Under the pieces are notes generated by a model. That model did no database searches. It saw only the letters and a list, made by a program, of their open reading frames with translations, and was not told the origin of the DNA. A stretch of DNA of 51,374 nucleotides, from the NCBI GenBank assembly GCA_945862385.1, contig CAMAXV010000018.1, forward strand, positions 1 through 51,374. Direction: 5' to 3'. This DNA is from Chitinophaga pinensis. Lineage in GTDB: Bacteria > Bacteroidota > Bacteroidia > Chitinophagales > Chitinophagaceae. The position numbers and the translations under genes were made by a program. Of this stretch, positions 16,191-25,177 are shown piece after piece. Position 1 is the stretch's first letter. Every line of letters starts with the position of its first letter.

Positions 16191-16221
16191 TAAAAAATGC
16201 GGCAGGATTTCATCCTGCCGC
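16191..16221 (-). terminator. Rho-independent terminator of the cytochrome/YceI operon
   Basis: A perfect 10-bp stem GCGGCAGGAT / ATCCTGCCGC (16199-16208 with 16212-16221) has a 3-nt loop and is followed on the minus strand by a T-run (16198-16191). It lies just after the OB-fold gene stop (16247). Confidence 0.9.
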
Positions 16222-16246
16222 AAAAGCAAATAATAAGCTGTATGGT

Positions 16247-16663
16247 TTATTTAACCGGAATGGCATTGGTTATGACCACATCACTCAGAAATCCCTTACA
16301 AAACCCCTTGATGGTGATGGTTTCTCCTTCGGCAACATTCACAGCAGCTGTAGAGTCAATGGTTGCCATAACACCTGAGAAAGGGTCTTCAGAACCAAGT
16401 GTGATGGTTTTTTCGCCGGTTTGCGTTGTACCTGTTGCAGATACAGTTCCGGTGATCTGCAATACCTTATCAAGGTAAGCCGCATTGGAACCCGCTTCAT
16501 CAGTTTGAAAAGCCTTTACAAGCTCTACCGAAGTAATGGATGTTGCCTCTGCATTTACCATGTCAAACTTCTTGTTCTTCATGTAAACAAAGGCATAGTA
16601 ATAGCTTCCGCCTGCAACTGCAACAATGGCGATGACGGCTCCGATGATTATCTTTTTAATCAT
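16247..16663 (-). CDS. Membrane-anchored OB-fold protein (tRNA_anti-like family)
   Basis: Starting at the ATG at 16663 (MIKKIIIGAVIAIVAVAGGS) gives 138 residues; this start lies 1 bp after the preceding stop, whereas a longer version would begin at a TTG inside that gene. One N-terminal membrane span (about 3-22) is followed by an OB-fold-like domain: YLDKVLQITGTVSATG, then KTITLGSEDPFSGVMATI and GETITIKGFCKGFLSDVVIT. This matches the tRNA_anti-like (PF12869) pattern. These proteins are envelope-bound and not thought to bind tRNA in this context. It is the last gene of the operon. Confidence 0.82.
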   Translation of the reverse strand: MIKKIIIGAVIAIVAVAGGSYYYAFVYMKNKKFDMVNAEATSITSVELVKAFQTDEAGSNAAYLDKVLQITGTVSATGTTQTGEKTITLGSEDPFSGVMATIDSTAAVNVAEGETITIKGFCKGFLSDVVITNAIPVK

Positions 16664-16664
16664 A

Positions 16665-17555
16665 TTATCTGAATTCTTTGGGTTTGACAACTGTAAAAAC
16701 GCGGGAGATATTGAAACCGAAGCGGATATTTCCTTTACCCCATTCTCCGGTAGTTTCGTTGATGAATGTTCGCTCAGTCATTCCGGTTGAATTGGTCACA
16801 TGCAACTGAAAAACGTGTCCGCCTGTTTCGATATCAAAACCAACTGACAGTGAGTTCTGGTAACCGTCCAATTTAGTGAAGCGGTAAAAATATTCACCAG
16901 TAAGGTTTACACGTTTACTCAACCTGATGCGTGAGGAGACACCCAGTGCAAGAAAATCATTGGGTATACTGGATTTCTCTACCAAGTTGTAATGAAAGAC
17001 TGTAGGAGTAAGCTGCAGGGAGAAGTAGTCTCCGAACTTTCTGGCAATAAGCAATTGATGGGCATAAGAAAATCGGTCGCTTTCATATGGCACATACGCT
17101 GTTGTGGTATTTTTAAGCGACTTATAAATCACTGTACCCGCATAGCTCACAGATATGGGGAAATTCTTACTTCCTGTAGTCTGCGAGAGCAGTCGCAGTT
17201 TTGCAAAGCCATCATACTGTTTTTCAAAAGTACTCCTGCCAATACCCACCATCAGATTTTTTGTGATGCCATAATCCAAACCGAGTCTCATGGAAGCCTG
17301 GTCCAATCCAAACAGGTTGTAAGCTCCGTCACTAAGCTGTCCGAACCTGTGCAGGATCCTGAAATCCAATACACCCTGTCCAACGTTTTCGATGGATTGT
17401 CCGTTTACAACCCGAGTAGACTTGAAGGTAGCCGTAACCTTATCGGTGAATGCAGTCTCTTCTTCTGCAAAAAGGTCAACCTGTGCAGCACCTGCAAAAG
17501 GTAGTGCTGTAAAGGCAACAATAACAGATAATTTGACTAATGGAGAAAAATTCAT
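16665..17555 (-). CDS. DUF5777-family outer-membrane beta-barrel protein
   Basis: A 296-residue protein with a signal peptide (about 1-24) and barrel-like strands. Family-like pieces are TFKSTRVVNGQSIENVGQGV, DFRILHRFGQLSDGAYNLFG, ASMRLGLDYGITKNLMVGIG and GHVFQLHVTNSTGMTERTFI. The order YceI-barrel-OB-fold is a recurrent Bacteroidota neighbourhood. Its function is unknown; it may be a channel or anchor in the outer membrane for the haem lipoproteins upstream. It starts 2 bp after the YceI gene stop. Confidence 0.85.
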   Translation of the reverse strand: MNFSPLVKLSVIVAFTALPFAGAAQVDLFAEEETAFTDKVTATFKSTRVVNGQSIENVGQGVLDFRILHRFGQLSDGAYNLFGLDQASMRLGLDYGITKNLMVGIGRSTFEKQYDGFAKLRLLSQTTGSKNFPISVSYAGTVIYKSLKNTTTAYVPYESDRFSYAHQLLIARKFGDYFSLQLTPTVFHYNLVEKSSIPNDFLALGVSSRIRLSKRVNLTGEYFYRFTKLDGYQNSLSVGFDIETGGHVFQLHVTNSTGMTERTFINETTGEWGKGNIRFGFNISRVFTVVKPKEFR

Positions 17556-17557
17556 GA

Positions 17558-18106
17558 TCAGTATTTACACTTGATATTAATGGTAGCTTCCTGTGCAATT
17601 TTTTCACCGATATACAAACCTGTTACGTTGTAATCCTTGAGTTTAACCTTGAAGCTTCCTTCGATTTCAGGAACACCACCTGCAATTTTCATGGTACCTG
17701 TGGTTGCCACTTTCTGTGTTATACCATGAATGGTGAGGTTACCATCCACTTTAACCGGATAAGTACCATCCTTTGCAAAATTTACTTCTTTGATGTTGGT
17801 GATATACCCCTTGAAATCAGCTTTGGGAAACTTGGTAGACTCCATGTAATTCTCATTGAAGTGGTCTTCCATGAGCTGATTCTCGAATTTGAAGCCTTTA
17901 ACCAGTACGGCAAAAACCATCTGTCCGGTATTATCCACAAACTTTGAATCTGTCTGGTTATTCACTGCTGCGATTTTCTCAATACCACCTGTGGCGTTGA
18001 AGAAAATCTGTCCGGTTTTTGTTGCATAAACCTTTTGTGCCTGTGCGGCAGTACCGAGTGCAAAAAAGAAAACAAAAGATGCAAGAATTGATTTTGTCAT
18101 GTTCAT
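17558..18106 (-). CDS. YceI-family periplasmic lipid-binding-like protein
   Basis: Starting at the ATG at 18106 (MNMTKSILASFVFFFALGTA) gives 182 residues; a longer open frame would overlap the upstream cytochrome gene and lacks a signal peptide at its start. After the signal peptide the YceI lipocalin-like fold is seen: KVYATKTGQIFFNATGG, MEDHFNENYMESTKFPKADF, GNLTIHGITQKVATTGTM and SFKVKLKDYNVTGL. YceI proteins bind isoprenoid or amphiphilic molecules in the periplasm. Linkage with haem lipoproteins and a barrel hints at electron-carrier or quinone-like ligand handling, which is inference. Confidence 0.9.
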   Translation of the reverse strand: MNMTKSILASFVFFFALGTAAQAQKVYATKTGQIFFNATGGIEKIAAVNNQTDSKFVDNTGQMVFAVLVKGFKFENQLMEDHFNENYMESTKFPKADFKGYITNIKEVNFAKDGTYPVKVDGNLTIHGITQKVATTGTMKIAGGVPEIEGSFKVKLKDYNVTGLYIGEKIAQEATINIKCKY

Positions 18107-18110
18107 ATTG

Positions 18111-18476
18111 TCAGTTATTAAGTGAGCCTTGATTGATCCAGCTTGAGAATTTGCTGAGCGTGCAATTATCCAGTTTGCCACCACCTTTAGGCATAGCAGA
18201 AGCTTTCCCATTTTGCAATATGGAGTTAAGGAGTTTCCCATTGGTTACATAGGTCTTTACTGAATTGTAATTATCCAGCACAATCCCTGCACCTGCTGCA
18301 GCTGTTCCTCCATGGCAGCCATTACAGCTGGCTGTAAGTACAGGAGCGATGGTAGTGGAATACTTAACAGCAGTTGTATCACAACTTGCGGCAACAGGAT
18401 AAACCAGATCTGCCTTGTCATAATAACAGGATGCTGCAAAAAAAGTGATTGCAAGTAGTATGATATTTCTTTTCAT
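18111..18476 (-). CDS. Monohaem c-type cytochrome-like lipoprotein
   Basis: A 121-residue protein with a lipoprotein-type signal peptide (ITFFAASCYYDKAD; lipobox Cys about 17) and one haem motif CNGCH (about 51-55) in APVLTASCNGCHGGTAAAG. A later Met (AMPKGGGKL) is a possible axial ligand. The C-terminus (LSKFSSWINQGSLNN) resembles the end of the next protein upstream, so the two are probably paralogues. It lies 4 bp from YceI and 6 bp from the upstream cytochrome gene. Confidence 0.85.
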   Translation of the reverse strand: MKRNIILLAITFFAASCYYDKADLVYPVAASCDTTAVKYSTTIAPVLTASCNGCHGGTAAAGAGIVLDNYNSVKTYVTNGKLLNSILQNGKASAMPKGGGKLDNCTLSKFSSWINQGSLNN

Positions 18477-18482
18477 AGTTCG

Positions 18483-19178
18483 TTATTGTGGAAAGCCTTT
18501 TTCTACCCAGCGTGTGAATTGTCCTATCTGACAATCCTGCAATTTATTGCCGGGAGGCATTCTTTTGGAAACCACGGTTGACGTGTGATTGATGGCATTC
18601 AGGAAAGCAGTTTGATTAGCCGAAATGTATGCTTTTGCACTTGCAAAATCTCCCAGGTAAACATTACCTGAACCGGGCTTGGTACCATGACAACCATTAC
18701 AGTTATTGGTGAGCAAGGTGACAACAGGATCTGAATAAGCAAACTTCGTAGTATCACAGCTGTTAACACAATTGGTGTTCAAAGCACCCTGATTAATCCA
18801 CTTCAGAATGACATTGGTTTGTGCAGTCGACAACTGAGGTGATCCTGCTGGAGGCATTTCCTTTTCTATGATTACTTTATAGTATTCACTCTTGTTTGGA
18901 TTCTTCGCAGTGATTCCCCGCATAATAGATGCATACGTATTGGTAACAACCCCCTCTTGTCTGCTTGCAGGATCATGACAACCAGCCGATGCACAATAGG
19001 TAATAAAAAGGGGTAACACTTCTGTATTGAAACATACCGTATCGGACTTAACACTGGGATTGGGATTATTAACAACTACAGTATCCTGAGGATTAACCGG
19101 AACGGCATTTATCATCTCATGTTTACACGCAGTATACAGGAGGAAGGATGATAGGATTAAAATAAAACTTGTTTTCAT
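18483..19178 (-). CDS. Dihaem c-type cytochrome-like lipoprotein
   Basis: A 231-residue protein, first gene of the operon, with a lipoprotein signal (SSFLLYTACKHEM; Cys about 18). Two haem-binding motifs are visible: CASAGCH in FITYCASAGCHDPASRQEG, a CX4CH spacing instead of the standard CX2CH, and CNGCH in LTNNCNGCHGTKPGSGN. Met residues in EMPPAGSP and RMPPGNKL are candidate sixth ligands. It is probably anchored in a membrane facing the periplasm or the outside and carries electrons. Its partner is not identifiable here. Confidence 0.85.
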   Translation of the reverse strand: MKTSFILILSSFLLYTACKHEMINAVPVNPQDTVVVNNPNPSVKSDTVCFNTEVLPLFITYCASAGCHDPASRQEGVVTNTYASIMRGITAKNPNKSEYYKVIIEKEMPPAGSPQLSTAQTNVILKWINQGALNTNCVNSCDTTKFAYSDPVVTLLTNNCNGCHGTKPGSGNVYLGDFASAKAYISANQTAFLNAINHTSTVVSKRMPPGNKLQDCQIGQFTRWVEKGFPQ

Positions 19179-19324
19179 GATTTCAAAATTTGGATAAAAA
19201 ATCCGTCTCCGGAATAAAATACCCTATAAATTAGTGTTAAAGGTTTTCACCCTATTCACAAACTGATGAAAATCAGCCCGTAACAACATTATGAACGTTT
19301 ACCGCCTATCATTATTGTATTTTT

Positions 19325-19355
19325 TTTGTCCCAAAATGTTATTAAATTATTTATA
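19325..19355 (+). promoter_or_regulatory. Candidate promoter of the PhoPQ-related gene
   Basis: In the 208-bp divergent region a TTTG (19325-19328) is followed after 19 bp by TATTTATA (19348-19355), a partial match to the Bacteroidota -7 box TAnnTTTG, about 30 bp before the ATG at 19387. The match is imperfect, and the AT-rich context makes chance matches easy. Confidence 0.3.
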
Positions 19356-19386
19356 CAAACATCAGTTTCATCTATAATTAAACAGT

Positions 19387-20712
19387 ATGATCAAGCACTT
19401 ACTCTTTCTGCTTTCCCCATTTGCAGTATTTGCTCAACCCAGCATCAAACCTGCTAAAGCCCTTGATGCTTACCTGAATAATGGCGACAAAACATATCAA
19501 TGGTCTTTGAAAGACTCAGGTAATATCGGTAAATCAAAAAGCTATCAATTACTGCTGACATCACAGCAATGGCGGAAAATCACCTGGCGTCATCAGCTGA
19601 CTATCGTGGTCCCAGAACACATAAATTATAGCGGAGCTCTGCTCATTATTGCCGGTGGGTCTAACAACAACGAACAACCGAATTGGTCAACCAAAGACGG
19701 ACTCTGGCCGGTGGCTGCTCAAATAGCCGAAAAAAACAAATCAATTGTGGCCATCCTCAAACAAACACCCAATCAGCCACTTTATGAAGGCCGCAAAGAG
19801 GATGCACTGATCTCCTTCACCTTGCAGCAATATAAAAATGACGGGGAGGCCGATTGGCCACTGCTTTTCCCAATGGTAAAATCAGCACTCCGCGCTATGG
19901 ATGCCGTGCAGGAGTTTAGTACTACAAGGCTGAACAGGGATACAAAAGATTTTTTTGTGGCTGGTGCATCAAAGAGGGGGTGGACAACCTGGCTGAGTGC
20001 TGCTTCGGGTGATCCCCGCATCAAAGCAATCGGACCGATGGTTATCGACATGCTCAACATGCCTGTGTCTTTAAACAACCAGCTGAAAGCCTATGGAAAT
20101 TACAGTGAACAGATTGATGATTATGTGAAACTGGAAATCCCGCAGTCAACATCTTCCAAAAAGGGCAAAGCTGTCACAACCATGATTGACCCATACAGTT
20201 ACCGAAAGAAACTGGGTGTACCGAAAATGATTTTTATTGGCACGAATGATGAATACTGGACGGTCGATGCCGTCAAATTTTACATCGATAAAATTCCCGG
20301 AGAAACCATGCTGCATTATGTACCCAATGCCGGGCATGACCTGGGTGGGGGTATTTCTGCACTGCAAACGCTGGGTGCAATGTATGGGAAAATGCTGCAA
20401 TCAAAACCTTATCCAGTTTTACAAACCGCTGCAAAAGTATCTGATGGCAAGGTTGAACTGAGTATCCTCTCGCCAGTGGAAGAGCTGGAAGAAATGGTCA
20501 TCTGGAGCGCCAATTCAGGAACAATGGATTTCAGAAAACAGAAATGGAGCAGTGTGGCTGCCGGCAAAGGTCAAGCCATCAACAAACTTTCTGTTACCTT
20601 GCCTTCATCTGGCTATAAAGCCTTCTATATAGACGCCAGGTACAAAGGGGATCAGGGAAACTATTCTTCTTCCACAAGAATGTATCTATTGTCTGACAAA
20701 GGAATAGAATAA
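19387..20712 (+). CDS. PhoPQ-activated pathogenicity-related family alpha/beta hydrolase
   Basis: A 441-residue secreted protein (signal peptide about 1-16, LLFLLSPFAVFAQ) that matches the PhoPQ_related family (PF10142). Motifs are WRHQLTIVVPEHINYSGALL (early), DFFVAGASKRGWTTWLSAAS with the nucleophile elbow GASKRGW, DPRIKAIGPMVIDMLNMPVS and a late PNAGHDLGGG with the likely catalytic His. The family is an alpha/beta hydrolase of uncertain substrate; the name comes from Salmonella regulation and says little here. Its place next to sulfatase and esterase genes suggests a role in glycan de-esterification, which is inference. Confidence 0.85.
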   Translation: MIKHLLFLLSPFAVFAQPSIKPAKALDAYLNNGDKTYQWSLKDSGNIGKSKSYQLLLTSQQWRKITWRHQLTIVVPEHINYSGALLIIAGGSNNNEQPNWSTKDGLWPVAAQIAEKNKSIVAILKQTPNQPLYEGRKEDALISFTLQQYKNDGEADWPLLFPMVKSALRAMDAVQEFSTTRLNRDTKDFFVAGASKRGWTTWLSAASGDPRIKAIGPMVIDMLNMPVSLNNQLKAYGNYSEQIDDYVKLEIPQSTSSKKGKAVTTMIDPYSYRKKLGVPKMIFIGTNDEYWTVDAVKFYIDKIPGETMLHYVPNAGHDLGGGISALQTLGAMYGKMLQSKPYPVLQTAAKVSDGKVELSILSPVEELEEMVIWSANSGTMDFRKQKWSSVAAGKGQAINKLSVTLPSSGYKAFYIDARYKGDQGNYSSSTRMYLLSDKGIE

Positions 20713-20725
20713 GAGATATCACCCG

Positions 20726-22960
20726 TTAGCGCGCATCGGCAACAACTGCGGAACTGCTGGCATATCCTATTCTTTGTGCTACTGCCTCAACCTGCTCACC
20801 TTTCTGCATCCGGAATGGACGGACATACACTTCCCATCTTGCAGGGACTTTGCCCTCAGGTGAAATAATCCTGTAGGCTATACTTGCTCCTGCTGTGGGT
20901 GATACAATTCCTGTCCACCCGCCAGACTGCATCACCAGCAGAGGAAATGTAACAGGCGGCGCTGATCCGTTGTTCCACATTTTCAGTATGAGCTCTTTCT
21001 CTGGAACAGCACCGAGATCAGGAACATCTGTCTGCCATTTTTGGTAGGCACTCCTGAAATGATCCAGTATTTCTGCATATTTAGGATCATGTGCCAGGTC
21101 ATGCAGCTGATGCGGATCAGCAACTACATCATACAATTCTTCTTTGGTTCCCTTGGGTTCAAACCAGCGCATGGCTGTATTACTAAGCTGACCGGCATCC
21201 TTCATCCGCAAAATCTCCCGCATGGAAGGCTGTTGCTTGCGGTATGCAACATCCACATACCTGGGTAATTCAGGGTTATAATTAACAATGTACTGAACCT
21301 GTCCATCATGCGCTGACCTCACCCTATCGTACTCACTATCCAGCCTGTCTCTTGCAGCAAACACATACTCATGGGGTTTATTATCTGTATAAGCGCCAAG
21401 GAATGCCTTTCCTTGCATGTTTGAAGGTGGTCTGATACCAGCCAGTGAAAGGACTGTTGGCGCAAAATCAATTGAAGAAATCAGACGGTCTTCCACCATC
21501 CCAGCTCGGTTTTCCTTTTGCGGAAACCTGACCACGAGGGGAATCCTGATCCCCCTGTCAGTTACTTCGCGTTTAACATAGGGCAGTCCATCTCCGTGAT
21601 CAGACCAAAACATCACTATGGTATTTTCAAGCAGTCCGTCTGCCTCAAGTTCTTTTATCCTTTCCCCTACCCAATCATCCATTTCTGAAATGTTGGTATA
21701 AAAGCGGGCAATGTCGAGTCGTACAGAATCCGCATCCGGATAATAAGGCGGCACCTTCACTTTTTTGGGATCAACTCTTAATGGTCTGTTGCTCCTGGCC
21801 CAAACCTGGCTTTCATGGGTAGTATTGCTGTTGAATACAGCAAAGAAAGGTTGGTCCTTCGCCCTGTTCCGGAAATGGGCCTTTGAACTATTCTCATCCC
21901 AGAAAGTAAGGAGTTCGTCAAATTGGTAATCGGTTTTATTGTTGTTGGTACAATAATATCCTTCTGCCCGGAGGTACTCACCCAGGTGTCTGACACCCAG
22001 GGGCATCACTACTGAATAGCTCTGAGGCAGTCCTGTCTGTGCTGGATACGTATTACCAAGCGTCCGCATATTATGCCCGCCGTTACTGGTTTGCATACGT
22101 CCAGTAATGATGGCATTGCGACTGGGCGCACAAACCCCTGCGGCAGTGAACACCCGCGTATACCTTGTTCCTTCGCGGGCAAGCCTGTCTATATTGGGCG
22201 TAGGGATGGTTGAATCTCCGTAACAACCCAGGCGCGGACTCATATCTTCCACACTGAGCCAAATAATATTGGGCCGGGTACCTGACTTTTTCACCTGATT
22301 AAGTTGCTTCGTAGACATCAGATAAGGGGCCATTGCCTTTTGCCAGATGAGGTATCCTTTTTCATTCATATGCAAACGGTCTGCCACAAAAAGTTCTTCC
22401 CTGAATTCACCTTTTTCCGTTAGCATTGGGGTAAAAACATCAATAAATTCTGTATTCCGGCTATTGTTGCAAAATTCCCTGATCTTGCTGTTACTTTCCA
22501 ACACGGTTGGCAGGAAGGCCGCCCGGACCGGACTGGGCTTGAGGGAGACGAAAGAAATTCTGGCCTGAGGATGTGTTTTTCTGATCATGGCATGCAACAG
22601 CTTCCAGCGGAGCAACACCGTATCAGCAGTAACGGCAGTAGAAGCAGCAACATCATTCTCACCGCAATAAACAATAACCTGAACGGGATCATACGGCTTA
22701 ACAATCCTGTCGAAATACCGGATCAGATCAGGTAGCGAAGAGCCGCCAAATCCCCTGTTGATGATGCGTTTATCCGGAAACCAGTCTGCCACATCCTTCC
22801 ATTTGGTGAAACTGGAACTCCCGATAAATAAAATACCACCGGGTGCAGGTTTATCCAGCAAATCAGCCTGCTCAAATGCCCTGACCTCATTGATGAACGG
22901 CTGCGCCCTTATGAGTAAAAAAGTGAAAAGCAAGGGAACAAACAGCAAGTACTTTCTCAT
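20726..22960 (-). CDS. SGNH/GDSL hydrolase - sulfatase fusion
   Basis: A 744-residue bifunctional protein with a signal peptide (about 1-19). An SGNH hydrolase domain spans about 40-215: FIGSSSF (Ser48/49), INRGFGGSSLPD (Gly73), VYCGENDV (Asn102) and ADRLHMNEKGY (Asp194, His197). A sulfatase domain begins at about 229 (RPNIIWLSVEDMSPRLGCYG) with the CxPxR site CAPSR at 277-281, so Cys277 would become formylglycine; FWSDHGDGLPYVKRE is further down. The pairing fits removal of an acyl group and a sulfate from the same saccharide. It is last in a four-gene unit (19-bp gap to the esterase). No maturation enzyme is present in this window. Confidence 0.9.
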   Translation of the reverse strand: MRKYLLFVPLLFTFLLIRAQPFINEVRAFEQADLLDKPAPGGILFIGSSSFTKWKDVADWFPDKRIINRGFGGSSLPDLIRYFDRIVKPYDPVQVIVYCGENDVAASTAVTADTVLLRWKLLHAMIRKTHPQARISFVSLKPSPVRAAFLPTVLESNSKIREFCNNSRNTEFIDVFTPMLTEKGEFREELFVADRLHMNEKGYLIWQKAMAPYLMSTKQLNQVKKSGTRPNIIWLSVEDMSPRLGCYGDSTIPTPNIDRLAREGTRYTRVFTAAGVCAPSRNAIITGRMQTSNGGHNMRTLGNTYPAQTGLPQSYSVVMPLGVRHLGEYLRAEGYYCTNNNKTDYQFDELLTFWDENSSKAHFRNRAKDQPFFAVFNSNTTHESQVWARSNRPLRVDPKKVKVPPYYPDADSVRLDIARFYTNISEMDDWVGERIKELEADGLLENTIVMFWSDHGDGLPYVKREVTDRGIRIPLVVRFPQKENRAGMVEDRLISSIDFAPTVLSLAGIRPPSNMQGKAFLGAYTDNKPHEYVFAARDRLDSEYDRVRSAHDGQVQYIVNYNPELPRYVDVAYRKQQPSMREILRMKDAGQLSNTAMRWFEPKGTKEELYDVVADPHQLHDLAHDPKYAEILDHFRSAYQKWQTDVPDLGAVPEKELILKMWNNGSAPPVTFPLLVMQSGGWTGIVSPTAGASIAYRIISPEGKVPARWEVYVRPFRMQKGEQVEAVAQRIGYASSSAVVADAR

Positions 22961-22979
22961 ATAAACAGATTTTTAAAGG

Positions 22980-24686
22980 TCAATACCTCCAGGATTTTAA
23001 ATCGGCTCCCAGCGGGGCCCTGCTCTTAACTTCTTCACTCCACTTGGGAATGAACATGCGGTGATACCGCAGCCTGCTGATGTAATTAGGCTGGGTATGG
23101 TCGCCGTTCCAACAATGTTCTGCGCGGTCTCCATAATCCACTTCACACTGACAATCGGGATTTTTCAATCCCTTCAGCATGTCCTCTGCCGAATAAACAG
23201 CGTTGTTTAAATAAAAATTATCCATATCCCCCACGTACAAATGAATCTTCCCTTTCAGTTTATCACCAAGCTTGTGCCAGTCGCGCTGGATGATATGGTT
23301 TAAATCGAAATGCTCTTTCCAGTAAGCCGCCACCTCCCTGTTAATCTCTCCGGTAACTTTGTTGAAAACAGGCTTAGGATAACCATCCATTCCCACAGGA
23401 GAATAGACTGCATCCCAGATATCCCACTGATCACCGCTCCTGCTTTTAGTACCCAATGCCAGTTCCCGGTGATTCATGTCTTTGACCATGGCGTTAACAT
23501 GACCGAGGTAATCACGGTGTCCCGGACGGAATGTTTTTCGGAATGGACCTTCCTCATAATAGGCATTCTTATCCTTGTAGATGTTGACTGTCATGTAGTG
23601 ACTGAAGTCTATGGGGTCTGGACAGGCTGCATAGGAACCATTGTACTGATCGGGGTAGAATACCTGAGCGGCAAGGGCTTCCCATCCACCTGTACTTCCA
23701 CCATACATGAACCTCGCCCAGCCCTGACCGATGCCCCTGAAACGCTTTTCAATTTCAGGGATAAGCTCGTAGGTGATGGCATCTCCATACGGACCGATAT
23801 TGGCTGAATTGACGGCATAGGAATCGTCGTAATACGGGTTGGCATGTTGAATTTCAACAGCAATAACCCTTGGAAAAGCAGGCCCAGTCCACATCTTGTA
23901 AAAATCATAGGCTTCCTGCTGCACAATTTTATTGTACCCAATCAGGTTAAATCTTTTCACGGTATCCGGCACCAGGTTCTCATCGGGCGGTGTTGTTCTC
24001 CATCCTCCGAAATCATCCGGAAAATGTCCATGGTAAATCGCCAGCGGATATTTAACATCAGTATGGGTATCCCAGCCTTCCGGCAACAGTACATGAGCAC
24101 CAAGGAACATGGGGCGACCCCAGAACTCCGTTAACAAGGCTGACTGGATACGGATGTGTTTCACATATTTGCTGTCTTCGGGTTGTTTGATTGGCGGAAT
24201 AACCTTACTCAACTGAATAGGCTGGAAAACAGTTTGGCCAACTGAAAACCGCACAGCAGCGGGTACAGAATAAAGGTTTCCCGGGGCTGTATTCCAGTGC
24301 TGCCCTTCACCGCGGTCCATCGGCAGTTTAACAACATGTCCGTCTTTTCTTTTGAAGGTTTCATAAATATGCAGAAGCGCCTGAACCTGGTAAGATCCAT
24401 CCTTAATCTGCTTCAGGCTTTCAACAGGATAACCCAAAGCCTTGGCATCAATGGTTTTGGTGGTTCCGGGCACCCATCCCTCTACATCAACACCAAACAC
24501 CTGCTGCGTATGGGTATCATCTTCCACCTGAAAACGGGGTTCTGTGCCGGGTTTGGTTGACAACAACAACAACAATCGTCCGTCCAGTGGTTTATCTGAT
24601 AATGATTGGGGGAGCTGAATGGTGAATTGCTGCGCTGAGGCAGATTGTATGACGCAGAGCAATATGAGTATAAAAATCTTTTTCAT
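22980..24686 (-). CDS. Secreted alpha/beta-hydrolase-fold esterase
   Basis: A 568-residue protein with a signal peptide (about 1-18, IFILILLCVIQSASAQ). The first about 190 residues are beta-rich, and an esterase D-like domain follows: YPLAIYHGHFPDDFGGW, the nucleophile elbow YGGSTGGWEALA, then YAACPDPIDF and a late DYGDRAEHCWNGDH with the likely catalytic His. It is related in style to carbohydrate esterases. It sits between the DUF1569 gene (18 bp) and the SGNH-sulfatase (19 bp), which supports a joint role in removing ester groups from a glycan. Confidence 0.82.
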   Translation of the reverse strand: MKKIFILILLCVIQSASAQQFTIQLPQSLSDKPLDGRLLLLLSTKPGTEPRFQVEDDTHTQQVFGVDVEGWVPGTTKTIDAKALGYPVESLKQIKDGSYQVQALLHIYETFKRKDGHVVKLPMDRGEGQHWNTAPGNLYSVPAAVRFSVGQTVFQPIQLSKVIPPIKQPEDSKYVKHIRIQSALLTEFWGRPMFLGAHVLLPEGWDTHTDVKYPLAIYHGHFPDDFGGWRTTPPDENLVPDTVKRFNLIGYNKIVQQEAYDFYKMWTGPAFPRVIAVEIQHANPYYDDSYAVNSANIGPYGDAITYELIPEIEKRFRGIGQGWARFMYGGSTGGWEALAAQVFYPDQYNGSYAACPDPIDFSHYMTVNIYKDKNAYYEEGPFRKTFRPGHRDYLGHVNAMVKDMNHRELALGTKSRSGDQWDIWDAVYSPVGMDGYPKPVFNKVTGEINREVAAYWKEHFDLNHIIQRDWHKLGDKLKGKIHLYVGDMDNFYLNNAVYSAEDMLKGLKNPDCQCEVDYGDRAEHCWNGDHTQPNYISRLRYHRMFIPKWSEEVKSRAPLGADLKSWRY

Positions 24687-24704
24687 GATTTGCGATTTAA
24701 ATGA

Positions 24705-25166
24705 TCAGACGCCGAATTGCCTGAGGTGGTGGTCAAGGTGCTTGTACAACATGTTACTCCATTCCCGGGATGTCAGTTGGCCTATCCAGGGATGTATTCT
24801 TCCTTCATAGAAAGCTTCTCCCTTGGCATGTGATACCCTGATAGCCGTTTTAAGCAATTCGCGGGTGGATAAAAAGTCGGGCTGATCGAGAATGATAAAG
24901 TGCTTTGCCGTAGGCAGGTTATGGGGATAATCTACTTCATTGACCTTTGTCTTTTTGAAAAACAATCCAGCTATTATTCGGATATACCAGGGCCCTTTTT
25001 TTACTTCTCCCTGATTCATGATGGGTTTATATGGAATTGTACAATGCTTGAGCATCTGGGAAATGGTCATTTTCCCCCATAACCCTTTTGATTGTGAGGT
25101 TAAGCCATCAATACGCCTGCAAAGTTCCAGTGTTGTGGCATCATCATAAATGCTGGGATAAGCCAT
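24705..25166 (-). CDS. DUF1569 (DinB-like) protein
   Basis: A 153-residue protein without a signal peptide, with the family pattern LWGKMTISQMLKHCTIPYKP (about 34-53) and RIHPWIGQLTSREWSNMLYK followed by HLDHHLRQFGV at the end. The His residues would form a metal site in the DinB-like four-helix bundle. The biological role is unknown. It lies between the sugar porter and the esterase with 11 and 18-bp gaps, and is probably co-transcribed. Confidence 0.85.
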   Translation of the reverse strand: MAYPSIYDDATTLELCRRIDGLTSQSKGLWGKMTISQMLKHCTIPYKPIMNQGEVKKGPWYIRIIAGLFFKKTKVNEVDYPHNLPTAKHFIILDQPDFLSTRELLKTAIRVSHAKGEAFYEGRIHPWIGQLTSREWSNMLYKHLDHHLRQFGV

Positions 25167-25177
25167 GTGATAGGAAT

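Noticed and set aside
24561-24577. Short ACA/CAA repeat near the N-terminus of the esterase
   Set aside because: It encodes a short Leu run inside a good coding frame (minus strand LLLLL) and is too short to be a microsatellite of interest.
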